Of a stretch of DNA of 64,000 nucleotides, positions 52,326 through 61,548 are shown piece after piece. Positions within the stretch are counted from its first letter, which is position 1, and each line of letters opens with the position of its first letter. The translations under genes were made by a program, and so were the position numbers. The stretch spans positions 1 to 64,000 of the forward strand of contig CALXTQ010000006.1 in the NCBI GenBank assembly GCA_944391485.1, given 5' to 3'. The stretch is from an uncultured Alphaproteobacteria bacterium (GTDB taxonomy: Bacteria; Pseudomonadota; Alphaproteobacteria; RF32; CAG-239). The notes under the pieces are model-generated. The model ran no database searches and was not told the origin of the DNA. It worked only from the letters and a program-made list of their open reading frames with translations.

Positions 52326-54388
52326 TTCAATGCCCAGTACAGCAGGTTAAAGATGAAAGAGGCCAGCATGATCAGGACAGCCAGAACCGACGCGAATTTG
52401 ATGGCCAGTTCCTTGGCCTCTTCCTCAAATTTATAGCTGTTGTTCAGCAGTTTGCTTTTTTCTGCCAGAAGGAGGTTTATTTCGCTGACGGCTTTGGTAT
52501 AGTTGCTTTTATCAAGTTTTCTGGCTTCGTCGTTTTCCAAAATATCGCATAATTCGTGAAGTTTGCCGTTTTTGTTTATTTTCAGCAGCTCTCTTTCCAG
52601 AAATTTCTGGTATTTGATGTTATGATAACTGCGGATTATCGGCACACTGGCTGTGGAAAGCCATTTGGTCAGGTTCGGAAGCTGCGCCGGTCCGAATTTG
52701 TTTTGCATATTGGTATACAGGCGCAGAACGGCGCCGGCCTGAAGATCTTCCTTATTGGTGTTCAGATCAATAATAATGCCGTCGATTTTTTTGCCCATTT
52801 TGCAGCGCAGATAGGCGATGATGCTTTTGTCGTACGGCAGAGTGTTGACAACCTGATGCGCATAAGTGTTATCCAGAGCACGCAGTATGCGGGTCGGACT
52901 GTTTACAAATTCGTTGCCGAGCAACGGGCTGGTGCAGGGGATGTCGTCATCAAAATCGTACATGATGCGATCTATTCCGTAGCCGATGTCGTTGCGGTTT
53001 ATGTAAACTTTGAATTCCGCGGCATTGGCCGGAGAACGGAGATGCGTCTGTTCCTGATACCAGAGTTTGATCAGGTCGGCTGAAAACAGTTCGTAAAAAT
53101 CCTTTAGAACGCCGCCGTTTTTTGTGGCATAGAAAATGGCTTTCGGCGCTCCGTCGGGAAACAGGCAGACATCGCGTATTTTTATCGGCAGTTCGGGCGC
53201 GATTAAAATGCATGTTTTGGCAATTATGCTGTCGATGCTGACGGTGTTTTCAGGGTTTACGGCCAGCATTTTTTCCAGTTTGCCGAGAAGTTTTTCATTT
53301 TCCAGCCCGTTTTTGATCCAGTCGGCAATTTTGCCGTTTTTTATTAATTCGTAGGCTTCCTGCGGGGCAGAGGCCATGGCAATGGCGACATCGCGGGCGG
53401 TATAGACTTTTTCACCGTTGATCGTCAGCGATTTTTTAGGCCTTTCCTGCGAGCCGAGATTATTGTGGTTGGATGACTTTCCATCCAAGAAATTGTATGC
53501 CTGAACATAATTGAAGCGGTTATCTTCAATATCATTGACCAAACCGCGGATTATTGGCGCAAACTGGTTGGAAAGCCTGTCTTCGCCGAGCAGTGTCTGA
53601 TAACTGCCCTTTTTGATTTTCAGCCGGAGCAGTTCGGCGTTGGTTATGTCATCCCGGAGTTCGTGTCCGAGGAGAAGCGAGAGCATGGTAACGCCGATGG
53701 CATAAATATCGCTTTTTTCATTGCCGTTGCCGCGGCCTTCTTTGAGGCAGAGCATGCTCTCCACGGTTTCGTAGGCCGAAGGCTGATAAAAGGCGGGAAA
53801 CGACGCCAGACAGTCGCCGAGCACAACTTCGGTTTTGTCCGCGTTGCGGAAGTAAAGGTTGTCCAGTCTAATGGCGCGGTGCGTCAGATTATAGGTTTTA
53901 AATGATTCGACAACCGAAAGCAGGGAAATCAGAATTGAGCGGAATTTCTCGGTGTTTTGAACGTCAATTCGGATTTCGCCTTTGTCAAAAACCTTGCCGC
54001 CGAGCGGCGTCTGATAAATCAGAGCCATGTTGCGGGATTTTTGCGGAATATAGCTGACAACGCCGTATTCCACTAACTTGAGCATATTGTTGTTTTCGAT
54101 GGATTTGATATAAGGTAGCATGGTGCTACGGGGCGCTGTTTCATTGCCGCAGATCAGAGCAAAGAGTTCGCGCCGCGGGTCGATGCGGTCAATTGTCTTG
54201 TATGCTTTGGCTCCGTTGCTGTCCAGCCATGAAATCGGTGAAGAAAAGTCTATTTCAAACCTTTCTTTTACCAGATAACGGTTGCTGCCGACGCTAGCGG
54301 CCGTTTCATTTTCTATCGCGGTTTTATTTTCTGTTTCCGCGGCGGGAGCGGTATTTTCTTCCGCTTTCGGAGTATCCTCTTCTGCCAT
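52322..54388 (-). CDS. Tail-anchored Ser/Thr protein kinase-like protein (pseudokinase)
   Basis: A 688-residue protein. Residues 1-35 are a disordered Ala/Glu-rich leader. A kinase-like domain spans about 40-300: catalytic loop HRAIRLDN (residues 170-177, where active kinases have HRDxKxxN), metal-loop equivalent VVLGDCLAS with GDC for DFG, and the helix KSDIYAIGVTMLSLLLG. Loss of the HRD Asp and the catalytic Lys points to a pseudokinase or a very divergent enzyme. About 330 uncharacterised residues follow, with a final transmembrane helix (FASVLAVLIMLASFIFNLLY) as tail anchor. It is coupled to the membrane protein downstream. Confidence 0.7.
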   Translation of the reverse strand: MAEEDTPKAEENTAPAAETENKTAIENETAASVGSNRYLVKERFEIDFSSPISWLDSNGAKAYKTIDRIDPRRELFALICGNETAPRSTMLPYIKSIENNNMLKLVEYGVVSYIPQKSRNMALIYQTPLGGKVFDKGEIRIDVQNTEKFRSILISLLSVVESFKTYNLTHRAIRLDNLYFRNADKTEVVLGDCLASFPAFYQPSAYETVESMLCLKEGRGNGNEKSDIYAIGVTMLSLLLGHELRDDITNAELLRLKIKKGSYQTLLGEDRLSNQFAPIIRGLVNDIEDNRFNYVQAYNFLDGKSSNHNNLGSQERPKKSLTINGEKVYTARDVAIAMASAPQEAYELIKNGKIADWIKNGLENEKLLGKLEKMLAVNPENTVSIDSIIAKTCILIAPELPIKIRDVCLFPDGAPKAIFYATKNGGVLKDFYELFSADLIKLWYQEQTHLRSPANAAEFKVYINRNDIGYGIDRIMYDFDDDIPCTSPLLGNEFVNSPTRILRALDNTYAHQVVNTLPYDKSIIAYLRCKMGKKIDGIIIDLNTNKEDLQAGAVLRLYTNMQNKFGPAQLPNLTKWLSTASVPIIRSYHNIKYQKFLERELLKINKNGKLHELCDILENDEARKLDKSNYTKAVSEINLLLAEKSKLLNNSYKFEEEAKELAIKFASVLAVLIMLASFIFNLLYWALK

Positions 54389-54537
54389 ATTTTGCTCGCC
54401 TCAGTACTTCTTTTTACCGGATTCTACCATGCAAGGGTTAATAAACCGCAAACTTTTTACGCAACGGCGGAAAATATTTAATTGTTTTTTAAATTAACTT
54501 ATTTAAAATAGGAAAAAAGGCTTGGAGGGGAAAGGTT

Positions 54538-55653
54538 TTGATAGAAAATACAAATGAAAACCGGAATTTCGACCAAAATGCGCTTGAGTTTCTGGAAAGC
54601 GTTATTCCCGACGGCGGTTCTAAAAATTTTTCACCGGAAATTTTGCAGCAGGCATCGGCTCTCAATATAGATCTAGACGACCTGGAAACAGTCGGTACTC
54701 CCGGCAGTCTGGCCGTCATCAGCCAAAATGAGACGGCGGCTCCCGGACTGCAGGATAATATTCCCGTTCAGGATTTTATAGAAGGGACGGATATCCACCT
54801 GAAAGATGTTATTGATAAGGTTTTTAATAATTCGGAACGCTGTTTCGTCGTGGTGCGGGATGATAAAATAGAATATGCCAACAGGACATTTTTGAAGGCA
54901 ATCGGCGTGCCCGGAGAAGACGATGTTTGCGGCAAAAACTTTTTGAGCTTTGTCGCCAGAGAAGACTGGACCCTTCTGGCGGAGAATATCGGAGAGATGT
55001 TGCTTAACAACAAATCGATGATTGTGCGGTTGAAAATGTCTGACAGCCAACTGCTCCGGATGACGTTTGATGCTTTTTATGTTCCCGACAATCAGCATTT
55101 TACCTTTATTCTTGTCGGAGATCGCATGGCGCAGAAAAACAATCCGGTCGCCGGGCTGTATGACAGCGTTACGAGTCTGCCGAATTTTTATTTGTTTGAA
55201 GACCGCGTGCAGATGGCCGTTAATTTTGAAAATTATAAGGACAACGGCCTTCTGAAAAACAAAATAGCCGTTATTGCCGTGGCGATCGACAATTTTGAAG
55301 GGCTGAAAACCATCGGCATGCATGAACTGATTTTGCGGAAAATCGCCGAAAAGCTGGCAATGAGTCTGAAAAAAACCTATACTGCCGCCAGCGGGCTCAA
55401 ATATCACTTCTGGATTTTAATCCCGGGAATTCCGGATATGAAGACGCTTGAAACGGAAATAGAAAAAGTGAAAGAGATTCTTGCCGAACCGGTTGCTGAC
55501 AATTTTACCGAGCATGCCGTCATTGCCAGTCTGGGCGTCAGTATTTTTCCAGATCCGGCATCGTCGGCAAAAAAGCTGATAGAACAGGCTATCTTATCCG
55601 TTCAGAAAGCGCAGCGGGACGGCGGAAACCGTCTGGTTCTTTTCGGCGCTTAG
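54538..55653 (+). CDS. PAS and degenerate GGDEF-domain protein
   Basis: A 371-residue soluble signalling protein. After a disordered N-terminus, a PAS domain occupies about 90-200 (CFVVVRDDKIEYANRTFLKA). A diguanylate cyclase fold follows from about 210 (DSVTSLPNFYLFEDRVQMAV is the typical entry, and SLGVSIFPDPA a late motif). The GGDEF site itself reads LKYHFWIL, so it should not make c-di-GMP and may instead bind a nucleotide or act by protein contact. The frame has no ATG near the start; TTG at 54538 with GGAGGGG at 54524-54530 is the best start. Its stop overlaps a convergent gene by four bases. Confidence 0.75.
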   Translation: MIENTNENRNFDQNALEFLESVIPDGGSKNFSPEILQQASALNIDLDDLETVGTPGSLAVISQNETAAPGLQDNIPVQDFIEGTDIHLKDVIDKVFNNSERCFVVVRDDKIEYANRTFLKAIGVPGEDDVCGKNFLSFVAREDWTLLAENIGEMLLNNKSMIVRLKMSDSQLLRMTFDAFYVPDNQHFTFILVGDRMAQKNNPVAGLYDSVTSLPNFYLFEDRVQMAVNFENYKDNGLLKNKIAVIAVAIDNFEGLKTIGMHELILRKIAEKLAMSLKKTYTAASGLKYHFWILIPGIPDMKTLETEIEKVKEILAEPVADNFTEHAVIASLGVSIFPDPASSAKKLIEQAILSVQKAQRDGGNRLVLFGA

Positions 55654-56429
55654 CCTGAAACAGCTTCATCAAAAGACAAACCGTCCCGCAGGATGCGCTG
55701 AGCTGCCGGCGTGTAGCTTCCGTCTTCCTCATGAACGACAAAGCCCGGAGAAATTATGGCCGGCGCTTTGGAGGCTTTGCGGGCCGAAACGATAACCCTT
55801 TTGGCTTCCCGTCCTGCTTTTGAATATAAGGGAACCAGCCGGATACCGCCCATCTTACCGTGGAGCGCCGCCAGAATCTCCGCAACGGCTTCCGCGCGGT
55901 TGATTGTGTAAAAACAGCCTTTTGGGGCGGTCATTTTTATACAGAAATTTATCCACTCGGACAGACTTATGTCTTCGCGGTTGTGCGCCAGGGCTTTTCC
56001 GTGGTTGGGTGAAGCCATGTCGCGGCCGGCATAAGGCGGATTGGTTATGACATGCTGAAAACCGCCCGGCGTGATGCCGGAAATTTTGCGGCGGATATCC
56101 ACGTTCAAAAAGCGGACGAAATCAAAGCCGTTGCTTTGGGCGCTCAAACCGGATAACTGTGCCAGTTCCGGCTGAAGTTCCAGTCCGGTAACCGTAATGT
56201 CGCTGTTTTTAAAGCGTTCGGCAAGGCAAAGCGAAATAGCTCCGGTGCCGGAACCGACATCCAGGATATGCTGCCCCATTTTTGCCGCCGAGACAAAGGA
56301 GGACAGAAGAACGGCGTCGGTTGAGGCTCGATAGCCGCCGACGGGCTGAAAAATTTTGATTTTTTTATCCAGCAGATAATCTTCGGTATAATTCTGCATT
56401 TGCGTTGCTGTCCGGTTTTGTGTTGTCAA
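55650..56429 (-). CDS. TrmN6-like SAM methyltransferase
   Basis: A 259-residue class I methyltransferase. SAM motif I is ILDVGSGTGAISLCLAERF, motif IV is the N6-adenine type NPPY in VITNPPYAGRD. The QPVGGYRASTDAVLLSSFV entry matches YfiC/TrmN6, which methylates A37 of tRNA1(Val). Other small adenine methyltransferases are possible. It ends by overlapping the PAS/GGDEF gene (TTAG junction). Around 190 bases upstream are non-coding. Confidence 0.85.
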   Translation of the reverse strand: MTTQNRTATQMQNYTEDYLLDKKIKIFQPVGGYRASTDAVLLSSFVSAAKMGQHILDVGSGTGAISLCLAERFKNSDITVTGLELQPELAQLSGLSAQSNGFDFVRFLNVDIRRKISGITPGGFQHVITNPPYAGRDMASPNHGKALAHNREDISLSEWINFCIKMTAPKGCFYTINRAEAVAEILAALHGKMGGIRLVPLYSKAGREAKRVIVSARKASKAPAIISPGFVVHEEDGSYTPAAQRILRDGLSFDEAVSG

Positions 56430-56618
56430 CTATGCTCCTTATTAAACAACATGCGGCTTAAAACGCAAGGCATATTTTTCGGAAAAAATGAAAAGCGAAG
56501 TTTTGACGGCTGGCGCGAAGAGAAGTGAACCGTGCCGGAAGCGCGTGCCGGCAGTTAACCGGAAAAGGCGGAGAACAAAAAATGTTTTTTTCCGGCAGTT
56601 ATGAGGCGGTTCGGAAAA

Positions 56619-57569
56619 TTATTCCTTATATGAGGCTCTTCTGATGCGGTCGTTGATGGCCAGACCGAGGCCTTTTTCGGGAATAGGCGATATAGCCAGA
56701 CTTTTGTATCCGTCTGCTGCGTCGGCCAGCCGCAGGTAAGCGAAAAGGTTTGCAGCCGCTTCTTTTAAATCTCCGGAAGGACTGAGGTTGGCATCGCAAT
56801 CGGTGATGTTTCCGAAACCGATAAAATATTCTCCCGGCTGCCGCGTTGCGGCGTTGATGCGCAGGGGATGCCGCGGAGCGTAATGTCTGAGGAGCTGGCC
56901 GGGGGCGCTGGGCTGATCCGGATTGCCGTACGATAATAAAACCTTTTCGTTCAAAAAGCTTTCCAGATCTTCTTTGGCGGTTCCTCCCGCGCGGAGAATG
57001 ACGACATTTTTTCCCGTAACGTCTATGATCGTGGATTCTACGCCGACAGAGCAGTTTCCTCCGTCCAGAATTATGTCAACGTTGGTTCCGAGGCTGTCGT
57101 AAACATGCCGGGCCGTCGTGGGGCTGATGGATTTGAATTTGTTGGCAGAAGGAGCCACGATCGGAACTCCGCTTTTGCGTATCAGCTCAAGGGCGGTCGG
57201 ATGCCCCGGCATGCGGACGGCAATGTTGGGAAGCCCCGAACAGGCCAGATCTATGGACGCGTTGTTGTCGCGGCGCTTTAAGATCATTGTCAGCGGGCCG
57301 GGCCAGAATCTGCGGGCCAGGCTCATGATGCGGTCATCGGTTTGGGCGTAGCTTTTGAGAAAGTCCGTTTCGGCAATGTGTGAAATCAGCGGATCAAAGA
57401 AAGGCCGCTGTTTCGCTTCGAAAATTCTGGCGACAGCCGAGGCGATGTAAACGTTTGCGCCGAGACCGTATACAGTTTCGGTCGGCATGGCCACCAGGCC
57501 GCCGCTTTTTATTGTCAATGCGGCTTTGGTCAGGTTTTCGGGCGTCGGTTGATAAATGTTGTTTGTCAT
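56619..57569 (-). CDS. tsaC: Threonylcarbamoyl-AMP synthase (Sua5/YrdC type)
   Basis: A 316-residue protein with the YrdC domain (GGLVAMPTETVYGLGAN, KQRPFFDPLISHI, VPIVAPSANKFKSISPT) and a C-terminal Sua5 domain (SAPGQLLRHYAPRHPLRI). It makes threonylcarbamoyl-AMP for t6A37 modification of tRNA. The two-domain layout is closer to Sua5 than to the short TsaC. It lies five bases downstream of the SUKH-like gene. Confidence 0.93.
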   Translation of the reverse strand: MTNNIYQPTPENLTKAALTIKSGGLVAMPTETVYGLGANVYIASAVARIFEAKQRPFFDPLISHIAETDFLKSYAQTDDRIMSLARRFWPGPLTMILKRRDNNASIDLACSGLPNIAVRMPGHPTALELIRKSGVPIVAPSANKFKSISPTTARHVYDSLGTNVDIILDGGNCSVGVESTIIDVTGKNVVILRAGGTAKEDLESFLNEKVLLSYGNPDQPSAPGQLLRHYAPRHPLRINAATRQPGEYFIGFGNITDCDANLSPSGDLKEAAANLFAYLRLADAADGYKSLAISPIPEKGLGLAINDRIRRASYKE

Positions 57570-57573
57570 AAAA

Positions 57574-57984
57574 CTAAATTTTCAGAATGTGGTACAGTGC
57601 CTGTTCAATATCTGTATATTCTTCTAGCACTTCCATATCTTCCTTGTCAATGATTTGATAGAGGCCGCGGGGAGTATTGTATGCCATATAATCAAATTCG
57701 TCGGCGCCAAGAATGACTGTGTTTTTTTTGTCCTCCATCGGGCTCAGAATATTTGTTTTTACAATATCGAAAAAGATTTTTCCCTGCGGCGCTATTCCGT
57801 AAATGTTGGCGCCGTCGTAAGAAATGGCATTGTACCGGTGCAGAATTTGCAGAAAGCTGTCGGGGACCTGGGCAATTTGATTTTTGATGAGTTCTTTTTG
57901 GCAGAGAATAATGTTTTTGGTGTCTACCGGAGCGCCAAGTCTTATGTTTCGCAATGTTTGCAATTGATCCAAAATATTTTTCAT
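57574..57984 (-). CDS. SUKH/YrhA-like protein, second copy
   Basis: A 136-residue SMI1/KNR4-like protein. VPDSFLQILHRYNAISYDGANIYG, then KNTVILGADEFDYMAYN and a C-terminal DIEQALYHIL align by eye with the 152-residue protein at 41542-42000 in order and spacing. As in that pair, it lies directly downstream (12 bases) of an HNH-like gene, the immunity position. Function inferred from the SUKH superfamily. Confidence 0.65.
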   Translation of the reverse strand: MKNILDQLQTLRNIRLGAPVDTKNIILCQKELIKNQIAQVPDSFLQILHRYNAISYDGANIYGIAPQGKIFFDIVKTNILSPMEDKKNTVILGADEFDYMAYNTPRGLYQIIDKEDMEVLEEYTDIEQALYHILKI

Positions 57985-57996
57985 TTTTTTCTCGCG

Positions 57997-59916
57997 TCAG
58001 TTCCTGTCGTTTCTGTTCATAAGACTTAAGATAATCTCGCCGATCATCTGCCGCTGCGTCCGGCAATCTGTCTGGGAAACCTGCTCTTTTTGACGGCCGG
58101 TCTGCCGTTTGGTTTTCTGCAGGAGTTTTTTGCGGTGGCTCTCCGTCTGCTTTTTGTGAGCTCGTAAGGAATTTTTACGGGACAGCGGAGCCGCGGCGGC
58201 AGGAGCGTTTTGATCGGTCTTTTCGGGAAGAAGTCCGGGGGCCGATTGTGTCGAAAGGTTTTTGTTTTCGGAAAGCGCCGCAGTATTGTTCTGTCTGGCT
58301 GGAAGAAGCCTGTTTTCCGGGAGAATCTCCGCTTCTTCCTGTTTACTGATGAGCACTTTTTGCAGTTTCCGTTTTTTTTCGATAATTTTTTCGAAATGTA
58401 CCGACGATCTTTTTTTCAAAAGTTTTTTTGTGCGGCGGACAGAACCCCGCGAAGGATTCGTTATTTCCGGCTGCGTTTCAACAGAATAGGGAGTTTGCAG
58501 GTTTTTCTGATAATTATCCAGAATATCAGACCGGAAGTACGGGTTGAAATGTTCCTTAAATTTTTGGAAAATTTGGAAGATTTTATTAAATCCGCCGTAA
58601 AAGACGACGTCGGGTTCGAACTCGATCCGCGAAACGTAGCTTTCCCGGCCGTTCTGCGTAATGGTTTTATCCAGGCGGTGAGCGATGAAATGATAGGGTT
58701 CCGCTGTTAAACAGAGATTTTTGAACAGGTTCACTTCCGCAAAGTTTGTCTTTTCTCCGCAATCCTGCACTGCCACCTTGTGATGAACGCTGAAATCCGG
58801 CCCCGTCAACAGTTCGCCGTTTTTGTCCCGGATCATGATTTCGCCGAGAAGTCCCTTGCGGCGAAGATCCCTGACGTGGTGTTTGGTTATTGTCTGTCCG
58901 GGGGCAATCGCGCTGCAATCGTACTTTCTCTTTTTCAGCTTTTCGATGATTTCCGGGGTGAAACTTTCTTCCAGCACTTCGATATTCTGCGTAATTCCCC
59001 AGGCCTGCATGCTTTTAATCAGCGCCTTGGCATATCTGGGATCCACCTTCTGCATTTCCAGATATTTGCCGAATGCGTCTTTGTTTTTGGTGATAAATTT
59101 TTTGATGAAGCGGGCGCGGGCTCCCAAAAACATGTGAATATTGTGCGGCTCGATTTCCGCGCCGAAATTTTCCTTATAATTTTCGCTGCGGCGTCTGAGA
59201 AAATATTTGAACATCAGATCCGAAAAGTCGTATGAGTTCATGTGCGCGGCCGCTTCCGGCGGAATGCCAAGCCGTATCAGCTCTGATTTTACCATTTTTT
59301 CCATGCGGCTGAAACTGCGGAATTGTCTGAACACCATCCAGGTAGGAGAAACTGACAGGTCGTAGTCTTTAAGGTTCATGCTCCGGGTTTTGTCCGGCGT
59401 GCGGCTTTTCAGGTAGGCTGCGGAAAGCTTCTGGCTTTCGGGCTTTTTAACCGTGCCGTAGAAATCCATGCGGATGATGTGCTTGATTTCGCGCGGCATA
59501 GGATAATGGGTTTTGTTGATACACTTCATGCCCAATTCGTTGAGCTGGCTGGACAGATTGGTAAAAAGCTCGTTCCGGGCTTCGGTTTCGCTGATGTTGT
59601 ATTTTTCGGCATATTTTCTGAGATAGGCGCCGTTGCCGAGGTTCTCGATGTCCTGCATGACGCCGTCAACGGTTTCTTTTTCGTCCCGGACAAGATCCTC
59701 CAGCGTTTGTCTGAATTCTTCCTGCGGAAATTTTTCGAAAAATTCTTCGCTGCTTTGCAGCGCTTCTTCCGGCAGAGCATCCACGGACAGATCCGTCTCC
59801 TCGGTATTCCGTTTGGCGAACAGGGAGTTCATCAACGCATCAAGATGACGGGAGGCGGAGTCCGTCTCGTCGTAAAAATCAGCGTCAGTTAGTTTTCTTC
59901 CTCTGTTTTTTGCCAA
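57997..59916 (-). CDS. Large HNH-like protein, candidate secreted nuclease
   Basis: A 639-residue protein with no signal peptide. Residues 1-60 are charged; 90-330 are helical with unknown fold. Residues 340-415 carry an HNH-like motif: ITKHHVRDLRRKG, GPDFSVHHKVAVQDCG (His378-His379), an Asn in EVNLFKN, and LTAEPYHFIAHRLDK (His409, His413). A conserved tail element RIEFEPDVVFYGGF follows. Residues 490-639 are a very basic, disordered C-terminus rich in Lys/Arg, reminiscent of C-terminal signals of VirD4-dependent effectors. The HNH part parallels the 203-residue protein at 41993-42604. Monocistronic with the SUKH-like gene downstream. Confidence 0.6.
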   Translation of the reverse strand: MAKNRGRKLTDADFYDETDSASRHLDALMNSLFAKRNTEETDLSVDALPEEALQSSEEFFEKFPQEEFRQTLEDLVRDEKETVDGVMQDIENLGNGAYLRKYAEKYNISETEARNELFTNLSSQLNELGMKCINKTHYPMPREIKHIIRMDFYGTVKKPESQKLSAAYLKSRTPDKTRSMNLKDYDLSVSPTWMVFRQFRSFSRMEKMVKSELIRLGIPPEAAAHMNSYDFSDLMFKYFLRRRSENYKENFGAEIEPHNIHMFLGARARFIKKFITKNKDAFGKYLEMQKVDPRYAKALIKSMQAWGITQNIEVLEESFTPEIIEKLKKRKYDCSAIAPGQTITKHHVRDLRRKGLLGEIMIRDKNGELLTGPDFSVHHKVAVQDCGEKTNFAEVNLFKNLCLTAEPYHFIAHRLDKTITQNGRESYVSRIEFEPDVVFYGGFNKIFQIFQKFKEHFNPYFRSDILDNYQKNLQTPYSVETQPEITNPSRGSVRRTKKLLKKRSSVHFEKIIEKKRKLQKVLISKQEEAEILPENRLLPARQNNTAALSENKNLSTQSAPGLLPEKTDQNAPAAAAPLSRKNSLRAHKKQTESHRKKLLQKTKRQTGRQKEQVSQTDCRTQRQMIGEIILSLMNRNDRN

Positions 59917-60012
59917 TAGATTTCTCTTTGTACGATTCTGTTTTGTCTAAATTCTATCTTAATTTTTTATTTTTGACCAGTTTAAATTAGTGTTTTGTTA
60001 TTTATTTATGTG

Positions 60013-60018
60013 TATAAT
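60013..60018 (+). promoter_or_regulatory. -10 box (TATAAT) of the pepA operon
   Basis: A consensus TATAAT 33 bases before the preferred pepA start. A clear -35 was not found at normal spacing. Transcription from here would begin near 60025, which makes an upstream ATG at 60027 leaderless and supports the start at 60051. Confidence 0.5.
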
Positions 60019-60050
60019 GCCAAAAAATGACTATTTTTAAGGGATTAGAA

Positions 60051-61532
60051 ATGCTGGAAATAATCTTTAATGGTGCAGCGGACGCAAAACCGGATGTCAA
60101 AATTATCGGTTTTTCCGAAGGACAGGGGTATGAATCTGACAGACTCGGAAAATTTTTGGACAAAGCCGAATTGAAAATTTTGGAAAAAGCGTTTCAACTC
60201 GAAGATTTTTCCGGTAAAAAAGATGAGTTTTTGGAAATTTATTCCGAAAACGGCAAAATATTGTGTGTCGGTCTGGGTTGCGGCGTCGATAATCTGTCTC
60301 TGCGGCAGATCGGCGGCAGCATCGTCAAAAAGATTTCGCATGATCGGCTGGCGCTTTTTTATGTGGACGACATCAGAAACTGCAGGCTGACAAAAGAACA
60401 GATCGCTCACTGCATGGCGTATGGCATGCTGCTTGGATCCTACAGCTTTGACAAATATTTTACGACGAAAAAGGACAGCGAGTATCCGCGGCTTGAAAAG
60501 GTTTGCTTTTCGGCTCCGGACAGTGTTATCGAGCTTAAAAATTTTCTTGATTACGCTTCTCTGGCCAATGCCGTGCGTTACGCGAGAGATCTGGTGAATG
60601 AGCCGGCCAACCGACTGACGCCGGAATTGTTTGCGGAAGATATCAAAAGATTATCGTATTTGAATCTGGACGTTAAAATTCTTGATGTCAGGGAACTGCG
60701 GCGGGAACAGTTTAATCTGTTGCTAGCAGCGGCGCAGGGCGCTGCAAATGCGCCCAAAGTGGCAGTTATTACGTGGCGCGGCGACAAAAGCAGCGATAAA
60801 TGGGCCGCGGCTCTGGTCGGAAAGGGCGTAACGTATGATGCCGGCGGCATTAATCTGAAAACGGGAAAAAATCTGGTTAATATGCATTTTGACATGGCCG
60901 GAGCCGCAGCTGTGGTGGCAACTTTAAAATCACTAGCTGTGCAGAGGCGGGTTGTTAATGTTGCGGGGATCGTCGGGCTCATGGAAAACATGCCTTCAGG
61001 GTCGGCGCTGCGTCCCAATGATGTCATAATCTCCATGTCCGGGCAGACAGTAGAAATCAGGGATACAGACGGCGAAGGGCGTCTGATGCTTGCGGATTTG
61101 CTTTGTTATGCCCAGAAGAAATTCGGCGTAAAGAACATTGTTGATATCGCGACGCTGACAGGCACGGTGGAATATGCGCTGGGAGGTCTGTATGCCGGCA
61201 TATACGGCAATGACGACAGACTGATCCGGCAGCTGACGGCGTCAGGAGAAGCTGTGGGAGAAAAGCTCTGGCGTCTGCCGCTGGATGAGGAGTTTGACAA
61301 ATGGATAAATTCCGATGTCGCGGATATGAAAAACGTCGGCAGGAATATCGGAGACGGCAGTCAGGCGGCGGCGTTTCTGCGGCGCTATATCAACAAGGGA
61401 ATCCGCTGGGCGCATATTGATATGGACGGGTGCCAATACAGCGACGAGGACCGCCCGCTGTATCCGAAAGGAGCGACCGGATACGGCGTGCAGCTTCTGA
61501 ACCATTTTGTAAAAACATATTTGGCAAAGTAA
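60051..61532 (+). CDS. pepA: Leucyl aminopeptidase, M17 family
   Basis: A 493-residue M17 aminopeptidase. The two-metal centre is seen in VGKGVTYDAGGINLKTG (Lys and Asp) and DTDGEGRLMLADLL, where the typical NTDAEGRL is altered at two positions. The N-terminal alpha/beta domain is normal. Cytoplasmic peptide turnover is the expected role. I place the start at ATG 60051, seven bases after AAGGG (60039-60043); an in-frame ATG at 60027 is less likely. An M29 aminopeptidase follows 16 bases downstream. Confidence 0.92.
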   Translation: MLEIIFNGAADAKPDVKIIGFSEGQGYESDRLGKFLDKAELKILEKAFQLEDFSGKKDEFLEIYSENGKILCVGLGCGVDNLSLRQIGGSIVKKISHDRLALFYVDDIRNCRLTKEQIAHCMAYGMLLGSYSFDKYFTTKKDSEYPRLEKVCFSAPDSVIELKNFLDYASLANAVRYARDLVNEPANRLTPELFAEDIKRLSYLNLDVKILDVRELRREQFNLLLAAAQGAANAPKVAVITWRGDKSSDKWAAALVGKGVTYDAGGINLKTGKNLVNMHFDMAGAAAVVATLKSLAVQRRVVNVAGIVGLMENMPSGSALRPNDVIISMSGQTVEIRDTDGEGRLMLADLLCYAQKKFGVKNIVDIATLTGTVEYALGGLYAGIYGNDDRLIRQLTASGEAVGEKLWRLPLDEEFDKWINSDVADMKNVGRNIGDGSQAAAFLRRYINKGIRWAHIDMDGCQYSDEDRPLYPKGATGYGVQLLNHFVKTYLAK

Positions 61533-61548
61533 AAAGGATGAAAAGACA

